From assembly GCF_019635455.1 (NCBI RefSeq), contig NZ_JAHBZJ010000006.1, forward strand, positions 1 to 64,000: 64,000 nucleotides of DNA. Reading direction: 5' to 3'. The position numbers were made by a program, and so were the translations under genes. Below are positions 37,464 to 45,844 of this stretch, one piece after another; position 1 is the first letter of the stretch, and every line of letters begins with the position of its first letter. The DNA is from Sphingomonas sp. (GTDB lineage Bacteria > Pseudomonadota > Alphaproteobacteria > Sphingomonadales > Sphingomonadaceae). Below the pieces are notes generated by a model. That model had not been told where the DNA came from, did no database searches, and saw only the letters and a list, made by a program, of their open reading frames with translations.

Positions 37464-38854
37464 GGCTGCGCACTCCGACGGCCCAGTTCGAAATCGGAAA
37501 CCGGCGCGGTACGCGGTTGCGCCCGGTCCCAGGCGATAGCGCCGTCGATCAGGACCAGATCGGCGCGGCTGTACACGCTGAACGGATCGCCCGACCACAG
37601 GACCAGATCGGCGCGATAGCCGGGCGCCAGCGTCCCGATCTGGGTGTCCAGGCCCAGCAGCTTCGCCGGATTGCTCGTGGTCCATTTGATCATCGTTTCG
37701 GGCGGCGTCACGATGCCGATGCGCCGCCCCGCCGCTGCCGCCTTGGCCGCCGCGATATTGAGCCGCTGGCCATCGGCCGGCGAATCCGAATGCATCATCA
37801 CGCACACCCCTTCGCGTTCGAGCAGCGGCGCCTCGGCGCGGATCGCGTCCTGCGCCTCCATCTTGAATCCCCACCAGTCGGCCCAGACCGCGGCACAGGT
37901 TCCCGCCGCGCGCAGCAATCCCGGAATCTTGTACGCCTCAGTCGCGTGGTGGATCGCGCCGATCCGGAATCCGAACTCCTTCGCGATGTTCAGCATCGCG
38001 GCGATGTCGCCCGCGCGATAGCAGTGCAGGTTGACGCGGATGTCGCCGGTCAGGATCCCCGCGATCGCCTCCAGCTTCAGGTCGCGCGCCGGTGCCGGCC
38101 CGGCGCCCGCGCGATGCCGCTCCCATGCGCGGCGATATTCCTGCGCCTCGATGAACCGCTGCCGCATATAGGCGATGACGCCCTCGCGGCTGGTCGGCCC
38201 GTCCTGGTCCTTTTCCGCGCCCCAGCTTTTCGGATTTTCGCCACAGGCCATTTTGAAGCCCTGAACCGCGCCAGCGACCTTCATGTCCCACACGGTCGGC
38301 GCGCGCACGGGTTTCACCACGACCGACCGGCCGCCAAAGATCGGGGTCGATCCGGGGAGGATCTGGATCGTCGTGACGCCCGCCGCCAGCGCCCGGTCAA
38401 ACGCCATGTCCTGCGCGTTGACCGCGGTTTCGATCCAGGTATCGGCGCTGTTCGGAGTGGCGGTTTCGGCAACGTCGCTCGCCTCGCGGTCGATGTCGGT
38501 CAGCGGGCGCACGAAGGTGCCGTCGTGGCTGTGTACATCGATCACGCCCGGGGTGATCCAGCGGCCCTTCGCATCCACTTCGCGGACGCCCGGATTGGCC
38601 AGCGCCCGGCCGACCGCGACGATCCTGCCGCCCCGGACAAGGACGTCGCCACCGTCGATCCGCCCGCCCGCGCCGTCCAGGATCGTCGCGCCACGCAGCA
38701 GCATGTCGTCGGGCCTTGGCTGGACATAGCGGCTGGGAAAGGGGTCCTGTTGCCCGGGCGCCGGCGCGGCGGCCCGTTGCGCATCGCCCGGCGCAGGCGC
38801 GGCGAGCGACAAGCCCGCGACCAGCATCCACCCGATCCGTCCCGCCATCGGCAT
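37460..38854 (-). CDS. secreted metal-dependent amidohydrolase (COG1228-like)
   Basis: 464 residues. A signal peptide (about 1-26, ending GDA) precedes the beta sandwich and TIM barrel. The metal pair is intact in ITPGVIDVHSHDG; further ligands are likely in RVNLHCYRAGDI, AIHHATEAYK and MMHSDSP. It ends with the usual LLGLDTQIGTLAPGYRADLVLWSGDP block. Characterised relatives in Caulobacter and marine clones act as prolidases or as dipeptidases with C-terminal Arg/Lys; imidazolonepropionase is a further relative. Periplasmic peptide or cyclic-amide hydrolysis is likely. It is three bases after the PaiB-like gene and overlaps the next amidohydrolase. Confidence 0.9.
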   Translation of the reverse strand: MPMAGRIGWMLVAGLSLAAPAPGDAQRAAAPAPGQQDPFPSRYVQPRPDDMLLRGATILDGAGGRIDGGDVLVRGGRIVAVGRALANPGVREVDAKGRWITPGVIDVHSHDGTFVRPLTDIDREASDVAETATPNSADTWIETAVNAQDMAFDRALAAGVTTIQILPGSTPIFGGRSVVVKPVRAPTVWDMKVAGAVQGFKMACGENPKSWGAEKDQDGPTSREGVIAYMRQRFIEAQEYRRAWERHRAGAGPAPARDLKLEAIAGILTGDIRVNLHCYRAGDIAAMLNIAKEFGFRIGAIHHATEAYKIPGLLRAAGTCAAVWADWWGFKMEAQDAIRAEAPLLEREGVCVMMHSDSPADGQRLNIAAAKAAAAGRRIGIVTPPETMIKWTTSNPAKLLGLDTQIGTLAPGYRADLVLWSGDPFSVYSRADLVLIDGAIAWDRAQPRTAPVSDFELGRRSAQP

Positions 38855-38857
38855 GTG

Positions 38858-39529
38858 TCAGCGCTCCCCGTTCATCCGCCGCATCCACGCGACCGTTTCG
38901 ACATCGGGCAGGGTGGCGGTAATCGCCGCAAAGGTCGACGGCTTCTCGTCCTGGCCCAGTTTGAACTTGCCCGACAGGTCCGTCACCCGCGCGCGAAAGC
39001 CGATGATGTGCGGCAGCATCGCGTGATAGCGCGGCCCCAGCTCCTCGACCCGCCACGGCGCGGCACGGCCATTCTCGACCGCGTCGATGAGCAGCGCGAG
39101 CGCGTGTTCGGTGAGCGCGTCGTCGAACGCGATCCGCGCCGCGATCTTCAGCTGGGCATAGTTCCAGGTCGGCGCCCAGTCGCGCCGCCCGGCATGTTCG
39201 GGGCTGATATAGGCGGCCGGCCCCCGGAACAGGATCGTCGCGTCCGGCCGTCCGGCAAGCAGGGCATGGAGCGGGTTGCTCCGCATCAGATGACCGATCA
39301 GCTCGATCAGCCGGCCGGAATCGTCATAGACGCCCACCAGCGGCAACAGGCTCGCCTCGATCGCCGCGCCGGTCCCGCCACAGACCCATGCCAGCGGATA
39401 GTCGGCGATAAGCGCCCGGACATCGGCGTCGCTGAACCGGTCGAACGGCGAAATGCCGGTATCGTGGCGCGTTTCGGCCACGCGGATATCCCCGTCCCCC
39501 ATGTGATGCTGACCCGCCACCTGTTCCAA
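38858..39529 (-). CDS. PaiB-like FMN-binding split-barrel protein
   Basis: 223 residues from ATG 39529, or 214 from ATG 39502; no clear ribosome site decides. Conserved PaiB blocks are HLMRSNPLHALL, ILFRGPAAYISPEHAG, APTWNYAQLKIAARI, and LSGKFKLGQDEKP. These form the FMN-binding split barrel annotated as a negative transcriptional regulator in Bacillus, though relatives may be flavin or heme enzymes. It heads the leftward operon with two amidohydrolases and proC, and is divergent from the mocR-type gene with which it shares a promoter holding two copies of the TTGGACCCCC site. Confidence 0.88.
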   Translation of the reverse strand: MEQVAGQHHMGDGDIRVAETRHDTGISPFDRFSDADVRALIADYPLAWVCGGTGAAIEASLLPLVGVYDDSGRLIELIGHLMRSNPLHALLAGRPDATILFRGPAAYISPEHAGRRDWAPTWNYAQLKIAARIAFDDALTEHALALLIDAVENGRAAPWRVEELGPRYHAMLPHIIGFRARVTDLSGKFKLGQDEKPSTFAAITATLPDVETVAWMRRMNGER

Positions 39530-39577
39530 CTGGCCCCCTTTTTCCGCAGCCGCCGGGGGGCGGCAAGCACCAAGTCA

Positions 39578-39600
39578 AAAAAGGATGGGGGTCCAAGCAC
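39578..39600 (-). promoter_or_regulatory. TTGGACCCCC site 1 (paiB side), candidate MocR operator
   Basis: Read on the minus strand from 39600: GTGCTTGGACCCCC (to 39587). Twenty-three bases after its TGG comes a second TGG (TGGTGC), two helical turns away. The 12-base core GCTTGGACCCCC recurs exactly at 45779-45790. Confidence 0.6.
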
Positions 39601-39662
39601 ATTGCGGAAGGCCGTGAATCTCGATAGCCTTGGCTCTCCTTGAGGCAAATTACGGAGGGAGC

Positions 39663-39675
39663 GGGGGTCCAATGC
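39663..39675 (-). promoter_or_regulatory. TTGGACCCCC site 2 at the mocR start, candidate autoregulatory operator
   Basis: GGGGGTCCAATGC covers the ATG of the regulator gene (39672). Its complement GCATTGGACCCCC is identical over 13 bases to the site at 43422-43434. Binding here would block the gene's own translation start region, hence autoregulation. Confidence 0.55.
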
Positions 39676-41132
39676 TCAGGCCTTGGCAGGTCACGCTCGG
39701 CGAGCGGATCGATCCGGCGCGCGATGTGCCGATCTACATGCAGATCATCCAGGCGCTGATCCGCGACATCGAGCGCGGGCGCCTGACATCGGGGACCTAT
39801 CTGCCCAGCAGTCGCGAACTCGCGTCGATCCTGGGTGTCAATCGCAAGACGGTGGTGCTCGCCTATGAGGATTTGATCGCGCAGGGCTGGCTGGCCTCGG
39901 CGGGGACGCGCGGGACGATGGTATCGACCTCGCTCCCCGACCCGGTCGAGCGGCAGCGCGGCGAGGCCGAGGCGACGATGAGCGAGGTGCCGATCGACTA
40001 TCGCTACGCTTCGCCGCCCGATCGGCCGTTGGCGCTGCCGTCGGGGCCGGGGCTGAAGCTGGACGAGGGGGCGCCCGACGGCCGCCTGTTCCCCGCCGAA
40101 CTGCTCGCCCGCGCCTATCGCGCCGCCGCCCATCGCGCGTCGCGGGAAAACAAGTTCCAATATGGCGATCCGCGCGGCACGCCGGCGCTTCGCGAGAGCG
40201 TCGCGACGATGCTGAAGAGCCAGCGCGGATTGCCTGTCTCGGCGGAAAATATCTGCATCACGCGGGGGAGCCAGAACGGCATCTTCCTCGCCGCCCATGT
40301 GCTGGTCCGGCCGGGCGACACCGTGATCGTCGAGGCGCTGACCTACGAACCCGCAGTGGCTGCCTGCCGGTCGCTCGGCGCCAATATCGTCGCGGTCCCG
40401 CTCGACGCGGACGGGATCGACGTGGCGGAGGTCGAACGGGCGTGCCGGCGCAATGCCGTGCGCGCGGTGTTCCTGACGCCGCATCATCAATTTCCGACGA
40501 CGGTCTCGCTGCGCCCGGAACGGCGGCTGCGGTTGCTGGAACTGGCGCATCAGTTCGGCTTCGCGATCATCGAGGACGATTACGATCACGAATTCCATTT
40601 CGAATCACAGCCGCTGTTGCCGATGGCGGGCTATGGGCCGGGCCACGTCATCTATGTCGGGTCGATGTCGAAACTGCTGCTGCCGACACTGCGGATCGGC
40701 TATGTCGCGGCGCCGCCGCCGGTGATCGACGCGATCGCGCACATGGTGTCGCTGACCGACGGCATGGGCAACCGGCTGACCGAGGATGCCGCCGCCGAAC
40801 TGATCGAGAATGGCGAGTTGCGCCGGCACGCGCGCAAGGTGCGCCAGGTCTATGCGAAGCGACGCGAAAGTTTCGCGGCGGAACTCGACAGCCGGTTCGG
40901 CGACATCGTCGAGTATCGCATGCCTGAGGGGGGGCTGGCCTTCTGGCTGCGCTTCAACGTCGATCTCGACCAGATGGAGGCGCGCGCGGCGGCAATGGGA
41001 TTGCGCTTCGCCTCGTCACGCTCGTTCATGACCCGCGACGACGCTCCCCGCGGGCTGCGCGTCGGGTTCGCCAGCCTGAACGAGCGGGAGGCGCGGGCGG
41101 CACTGGCGGCATTGCGCGAGGCGGCTGGATAA
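39672..41132 (+). CDS. MocR-family regulator (GntR HTH plus aminotransferase-like domain)
   Basis: 486 residues. A GntR winged helix (about 10-85, with YLPSSRELASILGVNRKTVVLAYE) is joined to a fold-type I aminotransferase-like domain. The PLP-binding lysine is K334 in GSMSKLLLPTLRIGY, with the aspartate in IIEDDYDHEF and Tyr in LTYEP, so PLP can bind. Family members (GabR, PdxR) sense an amine, amino acid or PLP and bind direct repeats. It is divergent from the paiB-like operon and upstream of the secreted protein, amidohydrolase and receptor genes. No PLP synthesis gene is adjacent, so a catabolic signal is more likely than PdxR function. Confidence 0.93.
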   Translation: MLRPWQVTLGERIDPARDVPIYMQIIQALIRDIERGRLTSGTYLPSSRELASILGVNRKTVVLAYEDLIAQGWLASAGTRGTMVSTSLPDPVERQRGEAEATMSEVPIDYRYASPPDRPLALPSGPGLKLDEGAPDGRLFPAELLARAYRAAAHRASRENKFQYGDPRGTPALRESVATMLKSQRGLPVSAENICITRGSQNGIFLAAHVLVRPGDTVIVEALTYEPAVAACRSLGANIVAVPLDADGIDVAEVERACRRNAVRAVFLTPHHQFPTTVSLRPERRLRLLELAHQFGFAIIEDDYDHEFHFESQPLLPMAGYGPGHVIYVGSMSKLLLPTLRIGYVAAPPPVIDAIAHMVSLTDGMGNRLTEDAAAELIENGELRRHARKVRQVYAKRRESFAAELDSRFGDIVEYRMPEGGLAFWLRFNVDLDQMEARAAAMGLRFASSRSFMTRDDAPRGLRVGFASLNEREARAALAALREAAG

Positions 41133-41144
41133 GGCCGGCGGCAC

Positions 41145-41173
41145 TGGACCCTGTGGGTGACCCATTGTTGGAT
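41145..41173 (+). promoter_or_regulatory. degenerate TGGACCC site before the small secreted protein gene
   Basis: TGGACCCTGTGGGTG starting at 41145, with TGGATGTTTTCC beginning 24 bases later. The site before the receptor gene has TGGACCCCCGTG followed after 23 bases by TGGATGTTTC. It is similar but imperfect, so binding is uncertain. Confidence 0.3.
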
Positions 41174-41227
41174 GTTTTCCGATCCATGGCGGGGGCGCAG
41201 CATCGCCACGATCTGGGAGGAACTGGC

Positions 41228-41719
41228 ATGAAACATCTCGTCGTCGCTCTGGCCGCCTGCGTTGCGGTTCCGGCTCTCGCTCAGGAGGCGCCCAAGCCGG
41301 CGGAACCGGCGGCCGTATCCGAGGCGTGGCCGGAGGCCTGGTTCGAAATCTTCAAGCTCGCGCCCGGCAAGCAGGAAGAGTTCATCCGCCGCATCGCCCA
41401 GGCGGACGAGGTCGCCGCCGCGGCCGGTCTGCCCCCGATCCAGCTGTTCTTCCACGAAGACGGCGCGGATTTCGACGTGATCCTGTTCAAGCCGGTGACC
41501 GGATTCAAGCCGACGCCGGAACAGCAGGCGGCGATGGCAAAGAAGCGCCGGGAACTCGGCATGCCGAGCGGCCCGGCCTATTTCATCGACATCCGTGAAC
41601 TGGTCGCCTCGCACACCGATTCAAAGACCTATGGCCCCTTGTCCGCCGCGCGCTGGATCGCCCGGCTCGACAAATGGCGCGCGGAAAATCCGCCTCGCAA
41701 GCCGGTCATGGGCAAATGA
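41228..41719 (+). CDS. small secreted protein, possible alpha/beta-barrel dimer fold
   Basis: 163 residues. A clear signal peptide (MKHLVVALAACVAVPALAQ) precedes a short soluble protein. AWFEIFKLAPGKQEEFIRR and FDVILFKPVTGFKPT suggest a ferredoxin-like dimeric barrel of the NIPSNAP or antibiotic-monooxygenase sort, but no catalytic residue is recognised. The ATG follows GGGAGGAA. Its stop overlaps the start of the YtcJ-like amidohydrolase (ATGA), so the two products are made together and may meet in the periplasm. Confidence 0.82.
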   Translation: MKHLVVALAACVAVPALAQEAPKPAEPAAVSEAWPEAWFEIFKLAPGKQEEFIRRIAQADEVAAAAGLPPIQLFFHEDGADFDVILFKPVTGFKPTPEQQAAMAKKRRELGMPSGPAYFIDIRELVASHTDSKTYGPLSAARWIARLDKWRAENPPRKPVMGK

Positions 41720-43389
41720 GGGTCGATCGGCGCGCGCTGCTCGGCGGCGGCGCGGGAATGGCGGTCACCGCCTTGTCACCTGCCGCGTTCGCCGGGGCGC
41801 GGGGCGACATGCTCGACATCGCCTATCTGAACGCGCGGGTGTGGACCGGGGCCGGTCCCGACATGCGCAGCGACGCGATCGGGGTGAAGGGCGATCGCAT
41901 CGCCGCGATCGGTGCCGCCGCAGTCCGCGCGCGGATCGGCAAGCGGACGCAGGTGATCGACCTTCAGGGCGCGTTCGTGACGCCCGGTTTCATCGATCCG
42001 CACGTCCATTTCGTCAAAGCATCGACCATGTTGTCACAGCCCTCGCTGCGTGACGCGGCGACGCCGCGCGCGTTCATCGACCGGGTGGCGGCGGCGGCGC
42101 GGGATCTGCCCAAGGGGACCTGGCTTCAGGGCGGGAACTGGGATCAGGATCGTTGGGGCGGCGAAATGCCGAACCGAAGCTGGATCGATCCGGTGACGCC
42201 AGACACGCCGGTCGCGGTGATCCGTTACGACCTGCACATGCTGCTGCTCAACTCGCTCGCGCTCAAGCTGGCGGGCATCGATCGCAACACGCCGGACGTG
42301 CCGGGCGGGGTGATCGAGCGCGATGCGAAGGGCGAGCCGACCGGCATCGTCAAGGATGCCGCCAAGGAGCTGGTGCTGCGGGCGATCGGCCAGCCGACGC
42401 CGGACGAGATCGACGCGGTGACGCGACAGGGGATCGCGCTCGCGCTGAGCAAGGGCGTGACGCAGGTCCATCCGACCGAGCTGGAAACGATCAGCTTCGA
42501 TTCGACCCGGCGCCTGCGCGCGCAGGGCGAAACGGGTCTTCGCTTTCGCCATTATCTGCCGCTCAAGGATTGGGAGGCGCAGGCCGCGCTGATCGCACGT
42601 GAAGGGCGGGGCGACGATTGGGTGCAATGGGGCGGGTGCAAGGTCGTGTTCGACGGCTCGCTCGGCTCGCGCACCGCGCGCTTCTACGAACCCTATCACG
42701 ACGATCCGCAGACCCGCGGCATCATCGTCACCGATCCGGCCGACCTCAAACGCTGGATGCTCGGCGCGGACAAGGCGGGGCTTCAGATCGCGGTCCACGC
42801 GATCGGCGACGAGGCCAATGATATCGTGCTGGCGACGATGGCACAGGTGATCCGGGCGAACGGCGCGCGCGACCGGCGGTTCCGGGTCGAGCATGTTCAG
42901 CATGTGAAACCGCATGCCTTTCCCCGGTTCAGGGAAATGGGCGTGATCGCTTCGGTTCAGCCCTATCACGCGATCGACGATGGTCGCTGGGCGGTCCGCC
43001 GCGTCGGCGAGAAGCGGCTGGAGACCAGTTTCGCCTTTGGCACGCTGATCCGCTCGGGCGCGCATGTCTGCATGGGCTCGGACTGGCCGGTCGCGCCGAT
43101 CGACCCGCTCACCGGGCTGGAGGCGGCGGTCGATCGCGAGACGCTGGACGGGAAAAATCCGGGCGGATGGTTTCCGGCGCAGCGCATCTCGCTGGCACAG
43201 GCGATGCGCTGCTACACGCGCGAAGGGGCCTATGCCGGGTTCAACGAACGGCGGATGGGGCTGATCGCGCCCGGCATGCTGGCCGATCTCGCCGTCTGGG
43301 ATCGCGACTTATTTGCGATTGACTCGCATTTGCTTTTGAAGGCAAGGGTGCTGCGGACGATCGTCGGCGGGGTTCAGCGATACGGATAG
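41716..43389 (+). CDS. exported YtcJ-like amidohydrolase
   Basis: 557 residues, usual for the YtcJ/AepA group. A twin-arginine signal is seen (VDRRALLGGGAGMAVTAL). Motifs: FIDPHVHFVKAS (metal HxH), GGNWDQDRWGG, FDGSLGSRTARFYEPY, AVHAIGDEAN, RVEHVQHV and GSDWPV, all typical of the family. N-substituted formamide deformylase is the best-known member, so amide hydrolysis in the periplasm is likely. It overlaps the preceding gene and is 172 bases before the TonB-dependent receptor gene. Confidence 0.92.
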   Translation: MRVDRRALLGGGAGMAVTALSPAAFAGARGDMLDIAYLNARVWTGAGPDMRSDAIGVKGDRIAAIGAAAVRARIGKRTQVIDLQGAFVTPGFIDPHVHFVKASTMLSQPSLRDAATPRAFIDRVAAAARDLPKGTWLQGGNWDQDRWGGEMPNRSWIDPVTPDTPVAVIRYDLHMLLLNSLALKLAGIDRNTPDVPGGVIERDAKGEPTGIVKDAAKELVLRAIGQPTPDEIDAVTRQGIALALSKGVTQVHPTELETISFDSTRRLRAQGETGLRFRHYLPLKDWEAQAALIAREGRGDDWVQWGGCKVVFDGSLGSRTARFYEPYHDDPQTRGIIVTDPADLKRWMLGADKAGLQIAVHAIGDEANDIVLATMAQVIRANGARDRRFRVEHVQHVKPHAFPRFREMGVIASVQPYHAIDDGRWAVRRVGEKRLETSFAFGTLIRSGAHVCMGSDWPVAPIDPLTGLEAAVDRETLDGKNPGGWFPAQRISLAQAMRCYTREGAYAGFNERRMGLIAPGMLADLAVWDRDLFAIDSHLLLKARVLRTIVGGVQRYG

Positions 43390-43421
43390 CGCCGATGCGG
43401 CCACGCTTTTGCGCAACTTTC

Positions 43422-43470
43422 GCATTGGACCCCCGTGCATCGCCAAACTGGATGTTTCGCGGCCCAATGC
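43422..43470 (+). promoter_or_regulatory. TTGGACCCCC site 3 before the receptor gene
   Basis: GCATTGGACCCCC at 43422-43434, followed by GTGC and a second TGG (TGGATG) 23 bases on. A near copy in the opposite direction, GGCCCAATGC, lies at 43461-43470 (complement GCATTGGGCC, 9 of 10 identical). The site is 130 bases before the receptor ATG. Confidence 0.6.
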
Positions 43471-43561
43471 ATCCGCGCAATGTCATCATGCGATGACCTG
43501 GCTGGCACGAAACCGGACCGGGATCGGGGAGAAGGCACAACCAAATTCGGGGGAATTGAAC

Positions 43562-45718
43562 ATGGCTGTCAATCGCACGCAGTTTTGCCGCACCGGCCTC
43601 GCCACCTTGGCCGCCGTGATGGTGTTCGGGTCGCCGGCCCAGGCGCAGGAGGCGACGTCCAGCGACGACATCGTCGTCACTGCCCAGCGCGAGAACGAAA
43701 CCCAGGTCAGCCGCAGCGGATCGCTCGGCGCGCTGGGTGAGAAGGACGCGATGGACACGCCCTTCGCGGTCAAGAGCTATAACGAGGCGCTGATCCTCAA
43801 CCAGCAGCCGCTGACGCTGGGCGCGGTGCTTGAGAATGACCCCTCGGTCCGTACCTCTCTGGGCTTCGGCAACGCTTCTGAACAGTTCGTGATCCGTGGC
43901 TTCCCGCTCTATGGCGAGGATGTCGCGATCGACGGGCTGTACGGCGTCACGCCGCGTCAGCTGGTTTCGCCCGAACTCTATGACCAGGTCCAGATCCTGA
44001 ACGGCGCCAGCGCATTCCTGTTCGGCGCCGCGCCGGGCGGATCGGCACTGGGCGGTACGGTGAACCTCAGCCCTAAGCGCGCGAAGGACAAGGATACCAA
44101 CCGCCTCACCGCCAATTACCTGTCGGACCGCCATTTCGGCGGCGCGTTCGATTTCGGTCGCCGCTTTGGCGCCGACAATGCGTTCGGCGTGCGCATCAAC
44201 GGCGCGGGCCGCTCGGGTGATATCGCGATCGAGGATGAATTCCGCAGTTCGGTGGTGCTGGGCGCGGGCATCGACTGGCGCGGCGGCCGCGCGCGCGTCA
44301 GCCTCGACCTCGCCTACCAGCGCGCGAAGGTGCAGCATATGCGCCCGTCGGTCACGTTGCAGAGCACCGTCACGACGGTGCCGGACGCGCCGCCCGCCGA
44401 TCTCAACTATGGTCAGGCATGGAACTACACCACGCTTCGCGACATCTTCGGCATCTTCAAGTTCGAATATGATCTGACCGACAGCTTCATGTTCTATTTC
44501 TCGGCCGGCGCCCGCGACGCGGCGGAGCGGGGGTCGTACCAGAGCTTCCGCCTTGTCAACGCCACCACCGGGGCCGGGTTCGTCACCGGATCGAACATCC
44601 CGCGCAACGACAATAATGAAGCGGGGCAGGTGGGCGTGCGCGGCAAGTTCGCGACCGGCCCGATCACGCATGAGATCAATCTGGGCGGATCCCACAGCCG
44701 GTACGTGAACCGCAACGCCTATGAGTTCAGTTCGTCCAACACGGCAATCGCGCCGGCGAACAATCTCTACAATCCGATCCAGGTCGCGATGCCGGCGCTG
44801 ACCGCGTTGCGGGCCGGCAACCTCGCCGATCCGAACCCGGCGAACCGGACGCGGCTCTCCAGCCTGTTCTTCTCCGACACGCTCGGCTTCTTTGACGATG
44901 TGGTCCAACTGACCGCCGGCCTTCGTCGCCAGAACATCTATTATCGCAGCTACAACATCACCACCGGCGTGCAGACCAGCACCTATAACAAGAGTGCGAC
45001 GACCCCGGTTGTCGGCCTGGTCATCCGGCCGAGCCAGACGGTGTCGATCTATGCCAACCGGATCGAGGGTCTGGTACAGGGTCCGGTCGCACCGGCCGGC
45101 ACGATCAATGTCGGCGAGGTGTTCCCACCCTACAAGACCGTCCAGTATGAGGTCGGCGGCAAGGTGGCGCTGGGCGGGTTCAACGCCTCGATGGCGCTGT
45201 TCCAGACCGATCGTCCGCAGACGCTGACCGTGCCGACGACGGCGGGCAATGTGTTCACCGTCAATGGCCAGCAACGCAACAAGGGGATCGAATTCGCGCT
45301 GGACGGCGAACCGGTCGATGGGCTGCGCGTCATCGCCGGCCTGTCGCTCACCGATGCCAAGCAGCGGCGTACCCAGGGTGGCACGACGGACGGCAAGGAT
45401 GCGATCGGCGTTCCCGACTATACCGCCAACGTCAATGTCGAATGGGATCTCGGCTTCCTGCCCGGCGTCACGCTGACCGGGCGCGTGATGCAGACCGGCA
45501 AGCAGAAGGTGAACCTGACCAACACGCTCGAACTGCCCGAATGGACCCGGTTCGACCTGGGTGCGCGCTACGTGCTGGTGGCCGGCAACGCGCCGATCAC
45601 CCTGCGCCTCAACGTCGATAATATCGGCAACCGGCGCTACTGGGCGTCCTCGCTCGGCGGGTATCTGGTGCAGGGCATGCCGCGCACGTTCAAGGCGTCC
45701 GCGACGATCGAATTCTGA
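43562..45718 (+). CDS. TonB-dependent receptor of the siderophore-receptor type
   Basis: 718 residues. A signal peptide ends AQA near residue 29, the TonB box is DDIVVTAQ, the plug has VRTSLGFGNASEQFVIRGF (residues about 98-116) and FLFGAAPGGSALGGTVNL. The barrel ends MPRTFKASATIEF with C-terminal Phe. The plug layout matches FhuA/FpvA-like ferric-siderophore receptors. GGGGGA precedes the ATG at 43562. Downstream come a PepSY protein and two porins, and a MocR-type site lies upstream; a ferric complex or another large metabolite could be the cargo. Confidence 0.92.
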   Translation: MAVNRTQFCRTGLATLAAVMVFGSPAQAQEATSSDDIVVTAQRENETQVSRSGSLGALGEKDAMDTPFAVKSYNEALILNQQPLTLGAVLENDPSVRTSLGFGNASEQFVIRGFPLYGEDVAIDGLYGVTPRQLVSPELYDQVQILNGASAFLFGAAPGGSALGGTVNLSPKRAKDKDTNRLTANYLSDRHFGGAFDFGRRFGADNAFGVRINGAGRSGDIAIEDEFRSSVVLGAGIDWRGGRARVSLDLAYQRAKVQHMRPSVTLQSTVTTVPDAPPADLNYGQAWNYTTLRDIFGIFKFEYDLTDSFMFYFSAGARDAAERGSYQSFRLVNATTGAGFVTGSNIPRNDNNEAGQVGVRGKFATGPITHEINLGGSHSRYVNRNAYEFSSSNTAIAPANNLYNPIQVAMPALTALRAGNLADPNPANRTRLSSLFFSDTLGFFDDVVQLTAGLRRQNIYYRSYNITTGVQTSTYNKSATTPVVGLVIRPSQTVSIYANRIEGLVQGPVAPAGTINVGEVFPPYKTVQYEVGGKVALGGFNASMALFQTDRPQTLTVPTTAGNVFTVNGQQRNKGIEFALDGEPVDGLRVIAGLSLTDAKQRRTQGGTTDGKDAIGVPDYTANVNVEWDLGFLPGVTLTGRVMQTGKQKVNLTNTLELPEWTRFDLGARYVLVAGNAPITLRLNVDNIGNRRYWASSLGGYLVQGMPRTFKASATIEF

Positions 45719-45743
45719 TCCGCGCCGACGCATCGATCACGAT

Positions 45744-45773
45744 AGGCCCGGCCGGCGACGGTCGGGCCTTTTG
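45744..45773 (+). terminator. intrinsic terminator after the receptor gene
   Basis: AGGCCCGGCCG (45744-45754) pairs with CGGTCGGGCCT (45759-45769), with one G:T pair and a short loop, then TTTT. It separates the receptor from the PepSY gene, which has its own TTGGACCCCC site just after it. Confidence 0.75.
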
Positions 45774-45778
45774 TGGTT

Positions 45779-45810
45779 GCTTGGACCCCCGTGCTTGCAA
45801 ATTCTGGGGG
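45779..45810 (+). promoter_or_regulatory. TTGGACCCCC site 4 before the PepSY gene
   Basis: GCTTGGACCCCCGTGC at 45779-45794, with a second TGG (TGGGGG) 23 bases after the first. It is 51 bases before the PepSY gene ATG. The core is identical to site 1. Confidence 0.6.
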
Positions 45811-45844
45811 TGGCCGGGGCCAGTTGTCCGCCTATCCTGATGCG

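Noticed and set aside
39630..39671. Upstream in-frame ATG of the MocR regulator
   Set aside because: It would add 14 unconserved residues; the ATG at 39672 keeps the family N-terminus and lies under the operator-like site.
43390..43561. Fur box before the siderophore-type receptor
   Set aside because: No AT-rich 19-bp palindrome of the Fur or RirA kind is present; the GC-rich TTGGACCCCC site is the only clear element.
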